Source: Plakobranchus ocellatus
Taxonomy: Eukaryota; Mollusca; Gastropoda; Plakobranchidae
Assembly (NCBI GenBank): GCA_019648995.1
Contig: BLXT01004638.1
Span: 438,180-460,723 of the forward strand
Direction: 5' to 3'
Length of the DNA stretch: 22,544 nt
Notes under the pieces: model-generated
What the model was told of the DNA's origin: nothing
Databases searched by the model: none
What the model saw: only the letters and a program-made list of their open reading frames with translations
Translations under genes and position numbers: made by a program
Shown: one piece after another, positions 1-9,363 of the stretch
Layout of the letters: every line of letters begins with the position of its first letter
Numbering within the stretch: the stretch's first letter is position 1

Positions 1-825
1 CAATGAGAAAAAACATTGTTCAAATAATTTCTCACAGAAGTTTACTGGCAATTTTTTCATTTCCCTGTTTAGGGTGTACCTGATACCCTTGCCCTTCAGC
101 TCCCTAGTGTGGCCCTCTGCTGCATGCCTAGCCCCATTGAGGTGCAATGGAATTTTACAATTGATGAAATCCGTGTCAAGTTTAAAAATTCTCATAAAAT
201 CGAATTTTTAATGTGTAAAAATTAAAGATATATGATTTGAAAGATCGTTTATTAGACTATAGAAGGCAGATATTTATAAATAGATGGTTGTTCATCTAAT
301 CAGTAAAACAAACAGTATCTACAACAATAGCATGAAAGATTCATTAATTAAAAAGAGCATTGCAATTATAAAATGCTCAATTATCACCATGTCCCAATTT
401 TATACATCATACATTTTGCAATCATCTTATAGATTTTGACCTTTCACTGCATATACACATCATGTTTGGTTACTGAGGCAAACCAGAGTTATCAGCGTGT
501 TTTTGCAATAACATGCCTAAGAGAAAAGAGCCGTGAAGTTAGACAGTGATAAAACTATGTATTCCCCTCTAAGATCATTCTGTACAATAAGCCTCCCAGT
601 GCAATGATAAATTGTCAAAAAAAAGACTTCTTCCACTTGGAGAAAATGCACTTAAAAGAAGAATCTGATACTTTGAACATGCACGCATAGTGATTCTAGG
701 ATTTTCAATACTGCTACAAGTTTCAACCCAAGTTCAATTCATCTTACAAGTTTCTGGATTTCTGTTCAACAATCTTGTTTCCACATCAAATAAAGGCGAA
801 TGTGTGGTCCAAATATTGTCACTGT
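1..825. other. No recognisable gene
   Basis: AT-rich sequence with no coding signal I can support. Short ORFs here are in low-complexity sequence and match nothing known to me. It lies just beyond the apparent C-terminal end of the minus-strand relic that follows, so part of it may be the 3' flank of that element. Confidence 0.5.
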
Positions 826-2300
826 CTACTTTGCTGGTTTTACATTTACTACAATCCTTTGCAAAGATGGTGAGACTTTGACAGATGTGATACTGTAATT
901 AATACTTCAACTGGCCCTCAGGCCGCCTCATGCTTTGTGCCCAAGTCTCCAGTTTCTTAAATGATGAATGAACCAATTCAACACCTTGCTCTTTATGCAG
1001 TGCCATTCCTAAACCCCATCAGTCTATTCACTCTGTGCAATGTTACTCTAAGAAGTGTAATTTGGGAAATACTTTTGTGTCTATGTTTTGTGTCTAAAAA
1101 TACATGTAATTATCCATATTAGGTTGAATATTTTGTGTGTTGCAAATTGGCCTACTGTGTGAACTTTATAGAGGAGAAGATTAACTTGTTAAAATCTTTC
1201 TTGGACTTGTGAAGCATAGTGTATAATTTTTTGTTTATTTGTTTTTTCTTGAGTATTTGTATGATACTGGAACAAATGTCTTCATTTACAGTATGGATGA
1301 ATATATTTCTGGCACTGATTTCCGTCGCTTTTTCTCTTCAAAGTTTTCAATTTCTCTTAATTTTTTTTACATAAGATTCAAACTTAGTGGAATGGTTACA
1401 TTCTGCATCTGTTTCAGCCATGTGGCCTGCAATTAGTTGGTCAATATTATCACATTCTTTCTCAAGCAACTGGTGGCGCTTTTTTTTATTCCTCCAAACA
1501 ATTAATATGTAAGTATTGGACAGCAACTTGGTTGAGAGAAATTTGGAAAATTGGAGGTCTTATAACATTATTCAAATGCTTAGCTTGTGAAGTTTGATGA
1601 TTTCCTAATGAAATAAATTTACTATAGTTCTTCTCCAAGGCTTCATCTGTTCTTGCAGTAGGAATGTTTAAAGGATCTCTTGTCGAATTAATTTCTTCTT
1701 TTGTTTGAAAACACCAAAGACATGGGTAAAGACTTGTTGAGATACCATAGGTATATATCTATCTACTAGAAAATGGTAATCTCTACACATGAACACTCCA
1801 AACTCAAAGGTTTTTATAATCCCAAATGTCACTTTGCAAATTTTGAATTTGTTTAAATTTGCCAAGCAATATTTCTAAATTATGGACGTTGTCTGGGACC
1901 TGTGCCATTGCAAAAATTGATGTAAGAAATTTTGAATTTGGTTTCTCCATGTTTAAAATTTGGAGAGTGCCTTCAGTATTTTCTGGCCATGGTCTCCACC
2001 CACTTTGACCTAAATTTTGTTCTGGGGGATAGTGCCTTGGTGCCAAGTTAACAAATCATGTTGTTTATATTGATGAAGAAGATAAAACTGATAACTACGG
2101 ATGTTTTCAATGAAAATCGCCAGGACCCTCTGTTCATAATCGATTTTGTGTTCATTTTTGTAGAAAAGTTTTCATTTTTAATTATAATCTCCTGTTGCAA
2201 TAAAACTTAATGCAATTTCCTTTGAGACTTTTCGTTTTCAATAAATACATTTTGATTTTTCAACATTCTAGTAAGCTCTTCCTTGAAATTCCTATTTTAA
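826..2300 (-). pseudogene. Frameshifted relic of an unnamed transposon-associated gene family (GGDHG / DYxFL / PCLWC motifs)
   Basis: Read on the minus strand, this stretch decodes in changing frames into one colinear protein-like sequence. In order: an N-terminal part with KIDYEQRVLAIFIENIRSYQ and LLTWHQGTIP (about 2150-2040); VKVGGDHG (about 1988-2011); DNVHNLEILLGKFKQIQNL (about 1890-1850); FGVFMCRDYHFLVD then YGIS and YPCLWC (Cys pair at 1711-1722); a run of about 80 open codons with VIRPPIFQI and LHI; LLEKECDNIDQLIAGHMAET (about 1440); and EQGVELVHSSFKKLE (about 960) before a TAG read on the minus strand at 826-828. I recall the same order of motifs (GGDHG, GDYEFL, YG-S-PCLWC, LHI-LG, EQ-ES-H) in uncharacterised, multicopy invertebrate gene models thought to be transposon-borne; I cannot name the superfamily. 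Several frameshifts and stops show it is dead. No introns are evident. Confidence 0.65.
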
Positions 2301-2389
2301 ATTTCATATCTAACGCATAGGTTTTTCGTATCTTTGGTTTCTTTCTCCATTTTTCTGAAGCAGAAAGTATTGTTCTAGCTGGTGACTAA

Positions 2390-2596
2390 ATCTCCACCAG
2401 GGCACCACAACCAGACGACCAGAAGTTCGACAAATCCCTCCCTGTGGAAGAGTCCTTGCAGGAGCCAGACCTTCCTCTAGATGACACAAATCTGACCCAA
2501 ACCATGGACCCAACCCAGATTGGAGACAGCACGCCGCAGCATCTCGTTAAGACAATAGAGCCACTCATCCTGAGCCTCGTGCTCTTAGAGCTCTGA
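2390..2596 (+). pseudogene. Possible C-terminal tail of an LTR-retrotransposon polyprotein
   Basis: An open frame of 68 codons without a start Met, rich in Pro, Asp and Glu (for example LPVEESLQEPDLPLDDTNLT) and ending in TGA at 2594. Its higher GC and codon-like texture differ from the AT-rich flanks. An Arg/Ser-rich reading in another frame near 2530 (ARRS) recalls the tails of Gypsy-type pol proteins. No protease, RT or integrase motif is visible, so the call rests on composition and on the LTR-like sequence that follows. A host exon or chance ORF remains possible. Confidence 0.2.
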
Positions 2597-2813
2597 AACC
2601 CTTCAACAAGCCACGCCTGAAGGAAGCCCTTCTTCCCCTGACGACCCAAAGAATCACTTGCAGTCAGAAAGGATCAACAGAAACAAGGGAAAACTAATTC
2701 CAAATAGACTTTTAGCCTAAGCCCACGTGTGACTTTACTTTCCATATTCTTTTGAGATTCCGCAATTTTATGGACTCTAGTGCTCAAAACAGGATTTTCC
2801 CTCCACAGCCCCT

Positions 2814-3026
2814 GAGAGGACTACTTTCCAAGAACATTTATTTTAATCAGTACTGAGTGAAAGATTCACTTCCTTACACACAGTTACTCATTAGTTACAC
2901 AATGGTACAACCACACTCAGAGAGGACAATTTTCTCATGGACATTTATTTTAAGGAAAACAGTGAAAGAATCACTTCTTTACCCCTAATAACTTATTTGT
3001 TATACAATGAGACAACTACTGTCTCA
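2814..3026 (+). repeat. Diverged tandem duplication, two units of about 105 bp
   Basis: Unit 1 (2814-2919) and unit 2 (2920-3026) both start GAGAGGAC and share, in the same order, ACATTTATTTTAA, AGTGAAAGA-TCACTTC-TTAC, an ACTYATT-GTTA block and ACAATG. The units are diverged, so the duplication is not recent. They sit between the possible polyprotein tail and the possible LTR. Confidence 0.65.
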
Positions 3027-3062
3027 CCGTCTCAGCCTTTGTCATAATTCTTCCAAAGACTT

Positions 3063-3261
3063 GGGAGGGGTGTAAAGAATCATCATTCATTTGTGCACAT
3101 ATATTTGTATTGTCTATGTTATGTGTCTGTGTTCGAAATCATTGTTATCTTTTCATGTTGTCCTCAGTAGAGGCTTCTGTCATTGTTCAAAGTACAATGA
3201 TTGAATAAAGAAAACTGAGAACAAAAACCCAATAGATCTAGTTAGCTACCGACCCATCACA
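3063..3261 (+). repeat. Possible LTR with preceding polypurine tract
   Basis: A purine tract GGGAGGGG (3063-3070) is followed by TGTAAAG (3071). About 190 bp on, after an AATAAA signal at 3204-3209, comes a CA at 3260-3261. That order (PPT, TG...CA, polyadenylation signal) fits a 3' LTR of a Gypsy-like element. No second LTR and no target-site duplication are found in the window, so the boundaries are tentative. Confidence 0.25.
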
Positions 3262-3332
3262 AAATTCCCGACTTTTTTCCTTTTCGTTTTCTCCTGACCC
3301 GGCACAAACCCTGATTCTCAGAAAGCGTTGTC

Positions 3333-3897
3333 AACGCTCGTTGTCTTTTTGCTTCGTTCCGTGCAAAGTTTGGCAGACGTAGGGGTAGAACTTTTTAAGA
3401 TATGAAACCGAAACATACATGCCCTTACACTCATAATTAGATTTCAAGATCTCGATGTTAAATGACTACACCGCACAGTAGAACTAACTTGTTTGAAACT
3501 TTTGAAGAAAACTATGATTCAGAAAGTGAATATTCCTATGCAAATGATCCAGAATATGATCCCAAAAGCAAAAAAAAACCAATTGAATCAGACTAAGAAA
3601 GCGATGACGTTGCTGAATCTAGACCTAGATCTACTTGTACAAAATCTAGGTCTAGCCTTTCGATAAAAATTCCAAGAAAGGAACAAATTACCCTGATTTT
3701 GAAAAATCATATAAAAAAAAGTATTATATGGAAACGCTTGCATGTTGTTTTGCTAGAAAGATGGTTGTTTGGATATAAGTGTGAAATTTCCATGACAGTG
3801 TCTAATATTGCAAGCCCCTACGATTTTTTGAAAATACCCCTGAAACTCTCAGTCTTCAGCACATGTAGGCTTAACCGACCCCTCAGTCTCCAGTGAG
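3333..3897 (+). repeat. Dispersed repeat family X, copy 1
   Basis: Same-strand copy of 19993-20550. Shared blocks run from AACGCTCGTTGTC through GCAAAGTTTGGCAGA, TAGGGGTAGAACTTTT and the ORF region, then TTGCAAGCCCCTACG and a terminal CTCCAGTGAG. Copy 1 has extra sequence around 3735-3780 and lacks about 20 bp just before the ORF start relative to copy 2. No terminal inverted repeats or target duplication are seen, so the transposition class is unknown. Confidence 0.85.
3462..3596 (+). pseudogene. Family X short acidic/basic ORF, copy 1, cut by a stop
   Basis: ATG at 3462 opens 44 codons ending in TAA (3594-3596). The protein contains TNLFETFEENYDSESEY and NDPEYDPKSKK, matching the intact copy at 20126-20386. 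After the TAA the same frame continues with recognisable homology (VAESRPRSTCTKSRSS, then LKNHI) for about 40 more codons, so the stop is a secondary lesion in a longer ancestral frame. Within the conserved blocks the differences from copy 2 (TTT/TTC, AAC/AAT, CCC/CCT, AAA/AAG) are all synonymous, which argues the frame was once under selection. No function is recognised; it could be a first exon of a transposon gene. Confidence 0.6.
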
Positions 3898-4809
3898 TTA
3901 TACATTTAGGATCACAAAAATTAAAGTTTTCATCCAAAATGAAGAGTATTTAGATTTGCAAATAATGAAATACTCCGGCCAGCGCAGAATCTGAAACTAA
4001 GGTGTGATATATAGGTTCTTTGTTTTTCAATTTCTTGTCTCTTCAGTTGATTCTAGGCTAACTTTCGCTCTGCTTAATCTATGTCACTTGTTGATTCAGT
4101 AGGAATTTTTTGTTTGGAGCAAGTTGACATTTTATCCCGAAAATATTGTTTTATTTATTTTCTGAAACTAATGATAGTATAGATCTAGGTAACAGTAGTG
4201 TAGTTGGTGATTATTTAAGGTCATTTTCTCCAATCTACATTTATGCACTTTATTTTCAATTTTGTATTTTGAGTAGGTTTTTGCCTGCTCTGTGTCTGAT
4301 AGTTGTAAAAACTATGAATTTAATTACAGAAAGCTTCTGTGATAGTCAATATTTTGTCATTCATTTTTTTTCAAAAGATAAAAATTCAAGAACATAGATC
4401 TAGTATTGCTGGAATTGCTGACCAAATCTTTAAATTTCAAGAAAAAAATTGGGAAAATTTTAAATGAATAAAAAAACTTAATTACTGAGACTACCAATAC
4501 CCTAGTGCTCATTTTGATAGCAAAATCATGATCTCTGAGGCCAGATCTTTAATTTGATATCTATGACATCATGGTTCACAGTTTTATTTTACCTGAGACA
4601 GGTAAATCATAGAGGCCAAGTTGGTGAAAGTTTCTCCACTTTATTAGAGCAAATAGATCTATGATACTGGCCATGGATTAGATCTAGATCTAAAGGGCAA
4701 TTTGAAATGCACAAAAATGCCAAATCTTGAATACATCTTGAGTTTCATTGAATCTTGATTTTTCTTGCCTAAGTTTTGAAATCTTGCCTGAATTTAGATT
4801 CCTGGAAGC
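3898..4809. other. Unassigned AT-rich stretch
   Basis: No gene recognised. An 83-codon ORF at 4146-4397 (plus) is hydrophobic and low in complexity, with no motif I know. The stretch contains several AGATCT-centred palindromes (see the 4181-6461 repeat tract). Confidence 0.5.
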
Positions 4810-4837
4810 GTCAATTTGCATTGTACAAACCGATCTA

Positions 4838-4997
4838 CTTTTTTTTTTTCAACTCACATCGTACATAACGATGTGCATTGCTTTTTTTTTCAATTCGCAT
4901 AGTAAAAAAACAATTAAATGTAATTTATTTTTCATTTGCATCGTTAAAAACTGATGTGCATTGCTTTTTTTTTTTTTCAATTCGCATCGTAAAAGAA
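4838..4997 (+). repeat. Diverged short tandem modules
   Basis: Three T-run + CAAYTCRCAT + GTA modules, two of them preceded by GATGTGCATTGC about 94 bp apart. They lie just inside the left inverted repeat of the candidate element and resemble the subterminal binding-site arrays of DNA transposons. Confidence 0.55.
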
Positions 4998-5043
4998 CTG
5001 AACAAAGCTAACTTTGCCTTCTAAGTGGAGACAGCAAAATAAG

Positions 5044-5466
5044 CATAATTGACGTCAACCAAGATGGGGGGGATCTTTCAAAAGTTGTCAAAATTTGGCA
5101 AGGAGAAAGGGGTGGTCCATGAAAAAGTTGATGTTAACTATGCTACTATAATTAATAAATCGAAAACTTAGAAAAACACTTTCCAATGTTCCTGAAAGTG
5201 GCCTCCAAACGTGATAAAAGAAACCTTCACGTCACAAGCTATCTGCAACCCTGATGTGACTGTTGTTTTTACAAACTAAAACAAAAAAGATGGCAATGGA
5301 TGCCTTAGAATGTTATCAAGATTCTTACAAAGCTTTTAAAGCAGCCCATTCTTCTCTAAAAGTTTTGAAATTCTAGAGGCGAAAAATCGATGGAAAATTT
5401 TAAAGAAAGAAATAAAAGAAGGCAGTGTCATGAAATTTTGCCAAATTTTGGTTGACGTCAATTATG
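5044..5466. mobile_element. MITE-like element with perfect 19-bp inverted repeats
   Basis: CATAATTGACGTCAACCAA at 5044-5062 has an exact reverse complement at 5448-5466, giving a 423-bp unit. If the TA in the termini is the target duplication, the termini would be ATTGACGTCAACCAA, as expected of a Tc1/mariner-type MITE; this is inference. Each terminus contains TGACGTCA (5050-5057 and 5453-5460), the full CRE palindrome. The interior holds a 28-codon ORF from an ATG near 5290 that I do not recognise. Confidence 0.6.
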
Positions 5467-6069
5467 GACGGTCGCTAATGATGATACTAGCTACTCAAAC
5501 AGGGTGTGTGCAACGTCCAAACTAGGTCGAGATCTAGATATGAATTTCAATATTTTTAGATATACCTAAGTTCTAGATTAGATCTATTTCTAGATTTAGA
5601 TACATGTAGTCCTAGTAGGGTAGTAGGTACTTAATTAACATTCATCGAATGATCCGACTTTGTCTGCACAACATGGGTCTCCACTGCAGTCTTTCTTTCT
5701 TTGTCTGTCTCACAGAACGAAGTGGCTACATGTGAAATGTTGTCTCGCAAAAGGAAATGATGGTGACACTTTTATTTTTCTTATTTTATTTGCTGTCTCC
5801 CCTTTTTCTGGAGTTTTTTTTTCTCAAGAACGAAGGCATTGTAACTACATGATAATTCTTCAAAGTCTTTCAACGCTTTTAAACTTCCATATCTTTTAAA
5901 CGTGGTTACCACCTTCATTCCTATTCCCCGTGTAATGGTGCGTGGCTGTTGTGTTGTTTTGAGTGAAAATGAAAGTGGGAGAGTTACACTTTCAAGACCG
6001 ATGTTTACGATGTACTTTGCAAAAAAAAGCAAAATGGAAAATGCATCGAATTTTACGATGCAAATTGAC

Positions 6070-6937
6070 ACTTCATTCTATCTTTCTCTTGGCTACCTAA
6101 ACTCAAAGAACTCTATTGGCACTGCAAGACATAACTTCCGTGTCTTTAACAACTCTAGTGTAATTCTAATTGAGATGTTTTTACATTCCTCGGAAATCCG
6201 CGGTGGTGTCATTGCATCTAGATCTAGGCTCTCATAATTTTGGCCCTAGAAGATCTTTAGAAGGTTAAATTGCCGTCAGCTTCTTTCCATTACATTTTGC
6301 GTCTAGATCTAGACCTAGGCGATCTTTCTTATTATTTTTTTCGATATCATCTATTCTACACCTAAATTTAGATCTAAAGATCAAAGCGTACCTTTTAATC
6401 TAAACCCGATTTGTTTTCATGGAAGCTCAAGCCTAGGAAAGAATTGGAAGTAGATTAGATCTAAATTTAGATATTTCTTAGAAAACCAATCTCGCATTTT
6501 TCTTTTCCTCATCTTATTTGGGCCTGCGCATCTATTAGTAAGTAATCCTTGCAATCTGCGCTCATGGTAAGGAGTACCTGTTCCTTGCATCGAGGACCAA
6601 GGCTCTCCAACTAAACTTACCTTGAGATGAACCTAGAAAATCCAAAATGATCAACCTTTTACTTATTGCCCAAAGTCCGCTCTATCTGATCTCTCCGCAA
6701 AGGTTTTAATGACCTGCATACCTTATAGGGCACGATAAAACCGCCAGTAATAAGAGGACGTAAAAGGTAACCTCTCGCAATGATCACTCGTCTTAAAAAT
6801 GTATTATTAATATCTTTTCTTCATTAAAAAAAAATCCCTTTTTCTTAAGTGGCTGTTTAATTTTTCCAGAAGTTTGACCAAAATAGGTTTTGCCATGCAA
6901 AAATTTGTTACAGTAATCTTAAAATTTAAGTTAATCT
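6070..6937. other. Unassigned intergenic stretch
   Basis: Contains several AGATCT motifs (6220-6461). At 6530-6790 the composition is less AT-rich, with a short inverted pair (ACCTTTTAC near 6652 and GTAAAAGGT near 6762). A small non-autonomous repeat is possible. No gene recognised. Confidence 0.4.
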
Positions 6938-6992
6938 GAAAATAACTTTTAAGAATCCCGCGCAGGAATTTTAACCGGTCCGAGGAAAGAAT
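6938..6992 (+). repeat. Direct repeat, left copy
   Basis: About 55 bp matching 7723-7780: GAAAATA-CTTTTAAGAA-CCC, a GCGCAG block, then AACCGGTCCGAGGAAAGAATG. The pair flanks the compound microsatellite, 0.79 kb apart. Confidence 0.75.
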
Positions 6993-7176
6993 GATCCACA
7001 CATCTCAATTACGAATTTAATACATCTACATTTTTTTTTAACAACTGGATGATACTTTGCACTACACTCCACCTTTTATGCATTTCTGTGCTATATAATT
7101 ATCAATTTTCATAACTCTTTATTCTTATTCTCAGAGGCCGGAATTCTGTTTAATTTCCATTAACGTACTTACTTGG

Positions 7177-7372
<196 letters not shown>

Positions 7373-7682
7373 ATACTTTTTCCTGCACTCATAAAGACTA
7401 CATATTAATTAATGTATTTTTTATTTGCTGTAACGGTTTGTGACTACTTTTTAACCTGTAACCATAGGGTTTTAATTGTCGCCATTTTATCTTACTTTCA
7501 TTACAATGATGAAGCGGTATAGGCGATACGTTTGGATGTTTTATTGTAATATTAATTAAGTTTGTGAGTACTGTTTAGTTTTAAATATAATATTTAGTTG
7601 GCAGCTGTCTCCTTTCTTTTTATTTTATAAGTAATTGATTTTTTTTTTTTTGTTTTTCTTTTTTTTTCTTCTTCTTCATTTT

Positions 7683-7708
7683 TTGTTTGTTTGTTTGTTT
7701 GTTTGTTG
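7683..7708. repeat. (TTTG)n microsatellite
   Basis: About six TTTG units following a T-rich tract at 7640-7680, immediately before the right copy of the direct repeat. Confidence 0.9.
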
Positions 7709-7722
7709 AAATTTTGGGTTTT

Positions 7723-7780
7723 TGAAAATAGCTTTTAAGAACCCCTGCGCAGAGATTTAAACCGGTCCGAGGAAAGAATG
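7723..7780 (+). repeat. Direct repeat, right copy
   Basis: Same-strand copy of 6938-6992 with a few substitutions; both share AACCGGTCCGAGGAAAGAATG. It marks either a segmental duplication or two copies of a short repeat element. Confidence 0.75.
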
Positions 7781-8322
7781 TCCGGGAAGAAAAATTTTAA
7801 ATGAAAAATGAGTTTTTCAACATTTTATTCAACAGTAAATTCTGCTGCTAGGCGTCCAAAATGCTTTACATTGTTCGCGGTAGTCATAAAGTCAATAATG
7901 CATTATTCCGTCTTTNNNNTAAACATGCGGGCCTTTGGTACCTCGGCTCTATTTATTTTGTTGAAGCTGGTATTAACACACACCAATATTAATATATAAT
8001 AATTTTCCATACTTTTCCATACTAAAGCTCTTATTCATGCTGGATTTTTTTGTTGTTTTTTTTTTTTTAGCTGCGTGTGTTTTCATTTTAAAGCTTACTT
8101 CTAAATTTAAGTTAAGCAAACACAATTTTGCTCATCACATGTTTCTAAATTGCCCGTGCATATACTTTATTGGGATTTTCTTTGCATTTTCTTAAATCAT
8201 AATAGTACTTTAAGACTTAGTCAAGGAATTGCTTTTATTTTTTAAGTAATTGCAATAAACTCCGTTTATTCATTATTCAAATGGCACTTTTCTTAAATCA
8301 ATATAGCAATTTAAGACTTAGT
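7781..8322. other. Unassigned stretch with a 4-N gap
   Basis: Contains NNNN at 7916-7919. A roughly 35-bp approximate direct repeat (TTTTCTTAAATCA ... TTTAAGACTTAGT) occurs at about 8188-8221 and 8289-8322. The second copy directly abuts the 3' tail of the retrotransposon that follows. No gene recognised. Confidence 0.5.
7916..7919. other. Assembly gap (4 N)
   Basis: NNNN; any ORF across it is unreliable. Confidence 1.
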
Positions 8323-8519
8323 GATTGATTGATTGATTATTGGGATACCAAGTTCACCATTAAGCGGTGATCTAGGGGTTTCTGTTCGTTCATTTTTTTT
8401 TTCATAGGCTTCCATCAAATGCTCAAGCAAATTAAAGCAAAGATAAAAATCTATTAAAAGTCTAACAGAGTATACGGAGAAAAACTTTAAAAGGAATATG
8501 TACAATTCCTCAGATATTT

Positions 8520-8762
8520 CTACAGATATCGTCTCCCGTTTTCTACTTGCTTCTTCACCTCTTTTGCTGAGTTGACGAGTACTTCGTGGAGCTTGTTTGC
8601 CCCCTTAGCATCCCAATTTTCTTGCCAAACGGCGTGGATGTAAGCATTTACTTCAGGTTTCAGATCCGACCAGCAAATGAATTTTCCTAGGAATAATGCT
8701 CTGTTTAGAGCTGCTTTGCAAGTTGTCCACATTCTCAAAAAAGACAAAAGAGATGTGAACAT
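8520..8762 (-). pseudogene. Retrotransposon RNase H C-terminal segment
   Basis: An 80-codon open frame ending in TAG at 8520-8522. Its core, KAALNRALFLGKF...WSDLKPEVNAYIHAVWQENWD, is the region that follows the last catalytic residues of RNase H in I-group/jockey-like elements, where it binds to a basic tail (here KEVKKQVENGRR). The WVPSHVG...K.AD stretch that normally precedes it is disrupted (8763-8880 is out of frame and A-rich on this strand). The stop lies before the usual C-terminal Cys-rich region, which is absent. Confidence 0.75.
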
Positions 8763-8883
8763 AGGGTGGAAATTTTCGGATTAAATTGTACAGGCTCCTG
8801 ATATCTGTAACTTTGGTTTTTTTTTTTTTTTTTGCTTTGAATAGCTTGTAAGCCTAACAGATAATACAATTTTTGTGGTAGTT

Positions 8884-9100
8884 AATGAATTTTTTTTATT
8901 TCTGTGAGCGCGAGGGCTATTCAGTCGAGCTCGGCACTAAAGACAGAGGACCCGTCTCTAAGTCGAGTTGCCTTCAAGCAGTCTGGGCGTTCCAGAAAAT
9001 AGGCTGCGGCCGCAACCGTTTCATCCAGTTTAGAGCTGTCAGTGTAAACAGCATAATGGTTGGAAATTTTTCTTTTATTCTAAAAAATTCTTTCTGATAG
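8884..9100 (-). pseudogene. Retrotransposon RNase H catalytic segment
   Basis: Minus-strand reading gives HYAVYTDSSK, the first RNase H catalytic Asp box (Asp codon at 9038-9040), then an alanine-rich strand, RDGSSVFSAEL (catalytic Glu at 8930-8932), and ALALTEIKKIH. A TGA at 8921-8923 interrupts it three residues after the Glu. The spacing of TDxSK to SAEL matches RNase HI domains of non-LTR elements. It links the RT region upstream to the C-terminal segment at 8520-8762. Confidence 0.75.
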
Positions 9101-9363
9101 GCCACTCTCTGGTATCTTCTTCTGTTTGGTTAGTGAAATATCAAAGTTAACCTGGTGCTCTTCCCAAGGTTGAGGGCACTGGACATATTGGTTATCAATA
9201 GTATTTAGATTGATTTTAGAATTCATAGCGTTTCTTAAAATATGGGAAATGAGGTTATGTTCTGACTTAGAGCTTTCATAAAAGTCAGGCAGTGGAGAAT
9301 CAAATATAAGTTTATATCACAGATTGTGCGGTAACGATTTTAAATTTGATAAAAAATTAAAAG

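Larger units (their letters stand above)
4810..6069. mobile_element. Candidate DNA transposon with terminal inverted repeats
   Basis: GTCAATTTGCATTGTACAA (4810-4828) is matched in inverted orientation at 6051-6069 with two differences in 19 bp. Inside each end are further CATCGTA / ACGATG modules and poly-T/poly-A runs. The left end holds a partly tandem set (GATGTGCATTGC + T-run + CAATTCGCAT at about 4869 and 4962). The interior holds a second inverted-repeat element and weak ORFs on both strands (5781-6071 minus, 5902-6237 plus) with no recognisable domain. No clear target-site duplication is seen, so the exact ends and superfamily are open. Confidence 0.45.
4181..6461. repeat. Tract enriched in (T)CTAGATCTAGA-type palindromes
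   Basis: By eye at least 12 AGATCT hexamers lie in this 2.3 kb, often extended to TAGATCTA or CTAGATCTAG (4181, 4396, 4654, 4680/4686, 5530, about 5580, about 6220, about 6304, 6370, 6456). Random expectation is about one per 4 kb. The same motif recurs at 13977, 20287, 20315, 21137 and 21281. It looks like a lineage-specific oligonucleotide bias rather than one locus. Confidence 0.7.

Noticed and set aside
2386-2649. Minus-strand 87- and 67-codon ORFs
   Set aside because: Composition looks like the antisense of the plus-strand coding-like frame; no recognisable motif.
4146-4397. 83-codon hydrophobic ORF
   Set aside because: Phe/Leu-rich by base composition; no homologue recognised and no promoter or splice support.
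5902-6237. 111-codon plus ORF and 96-codon minus ORF (5781-6071)
   Set aside because: They overlap each other and the right inverted repeat of the candidate element, and match no known domain.
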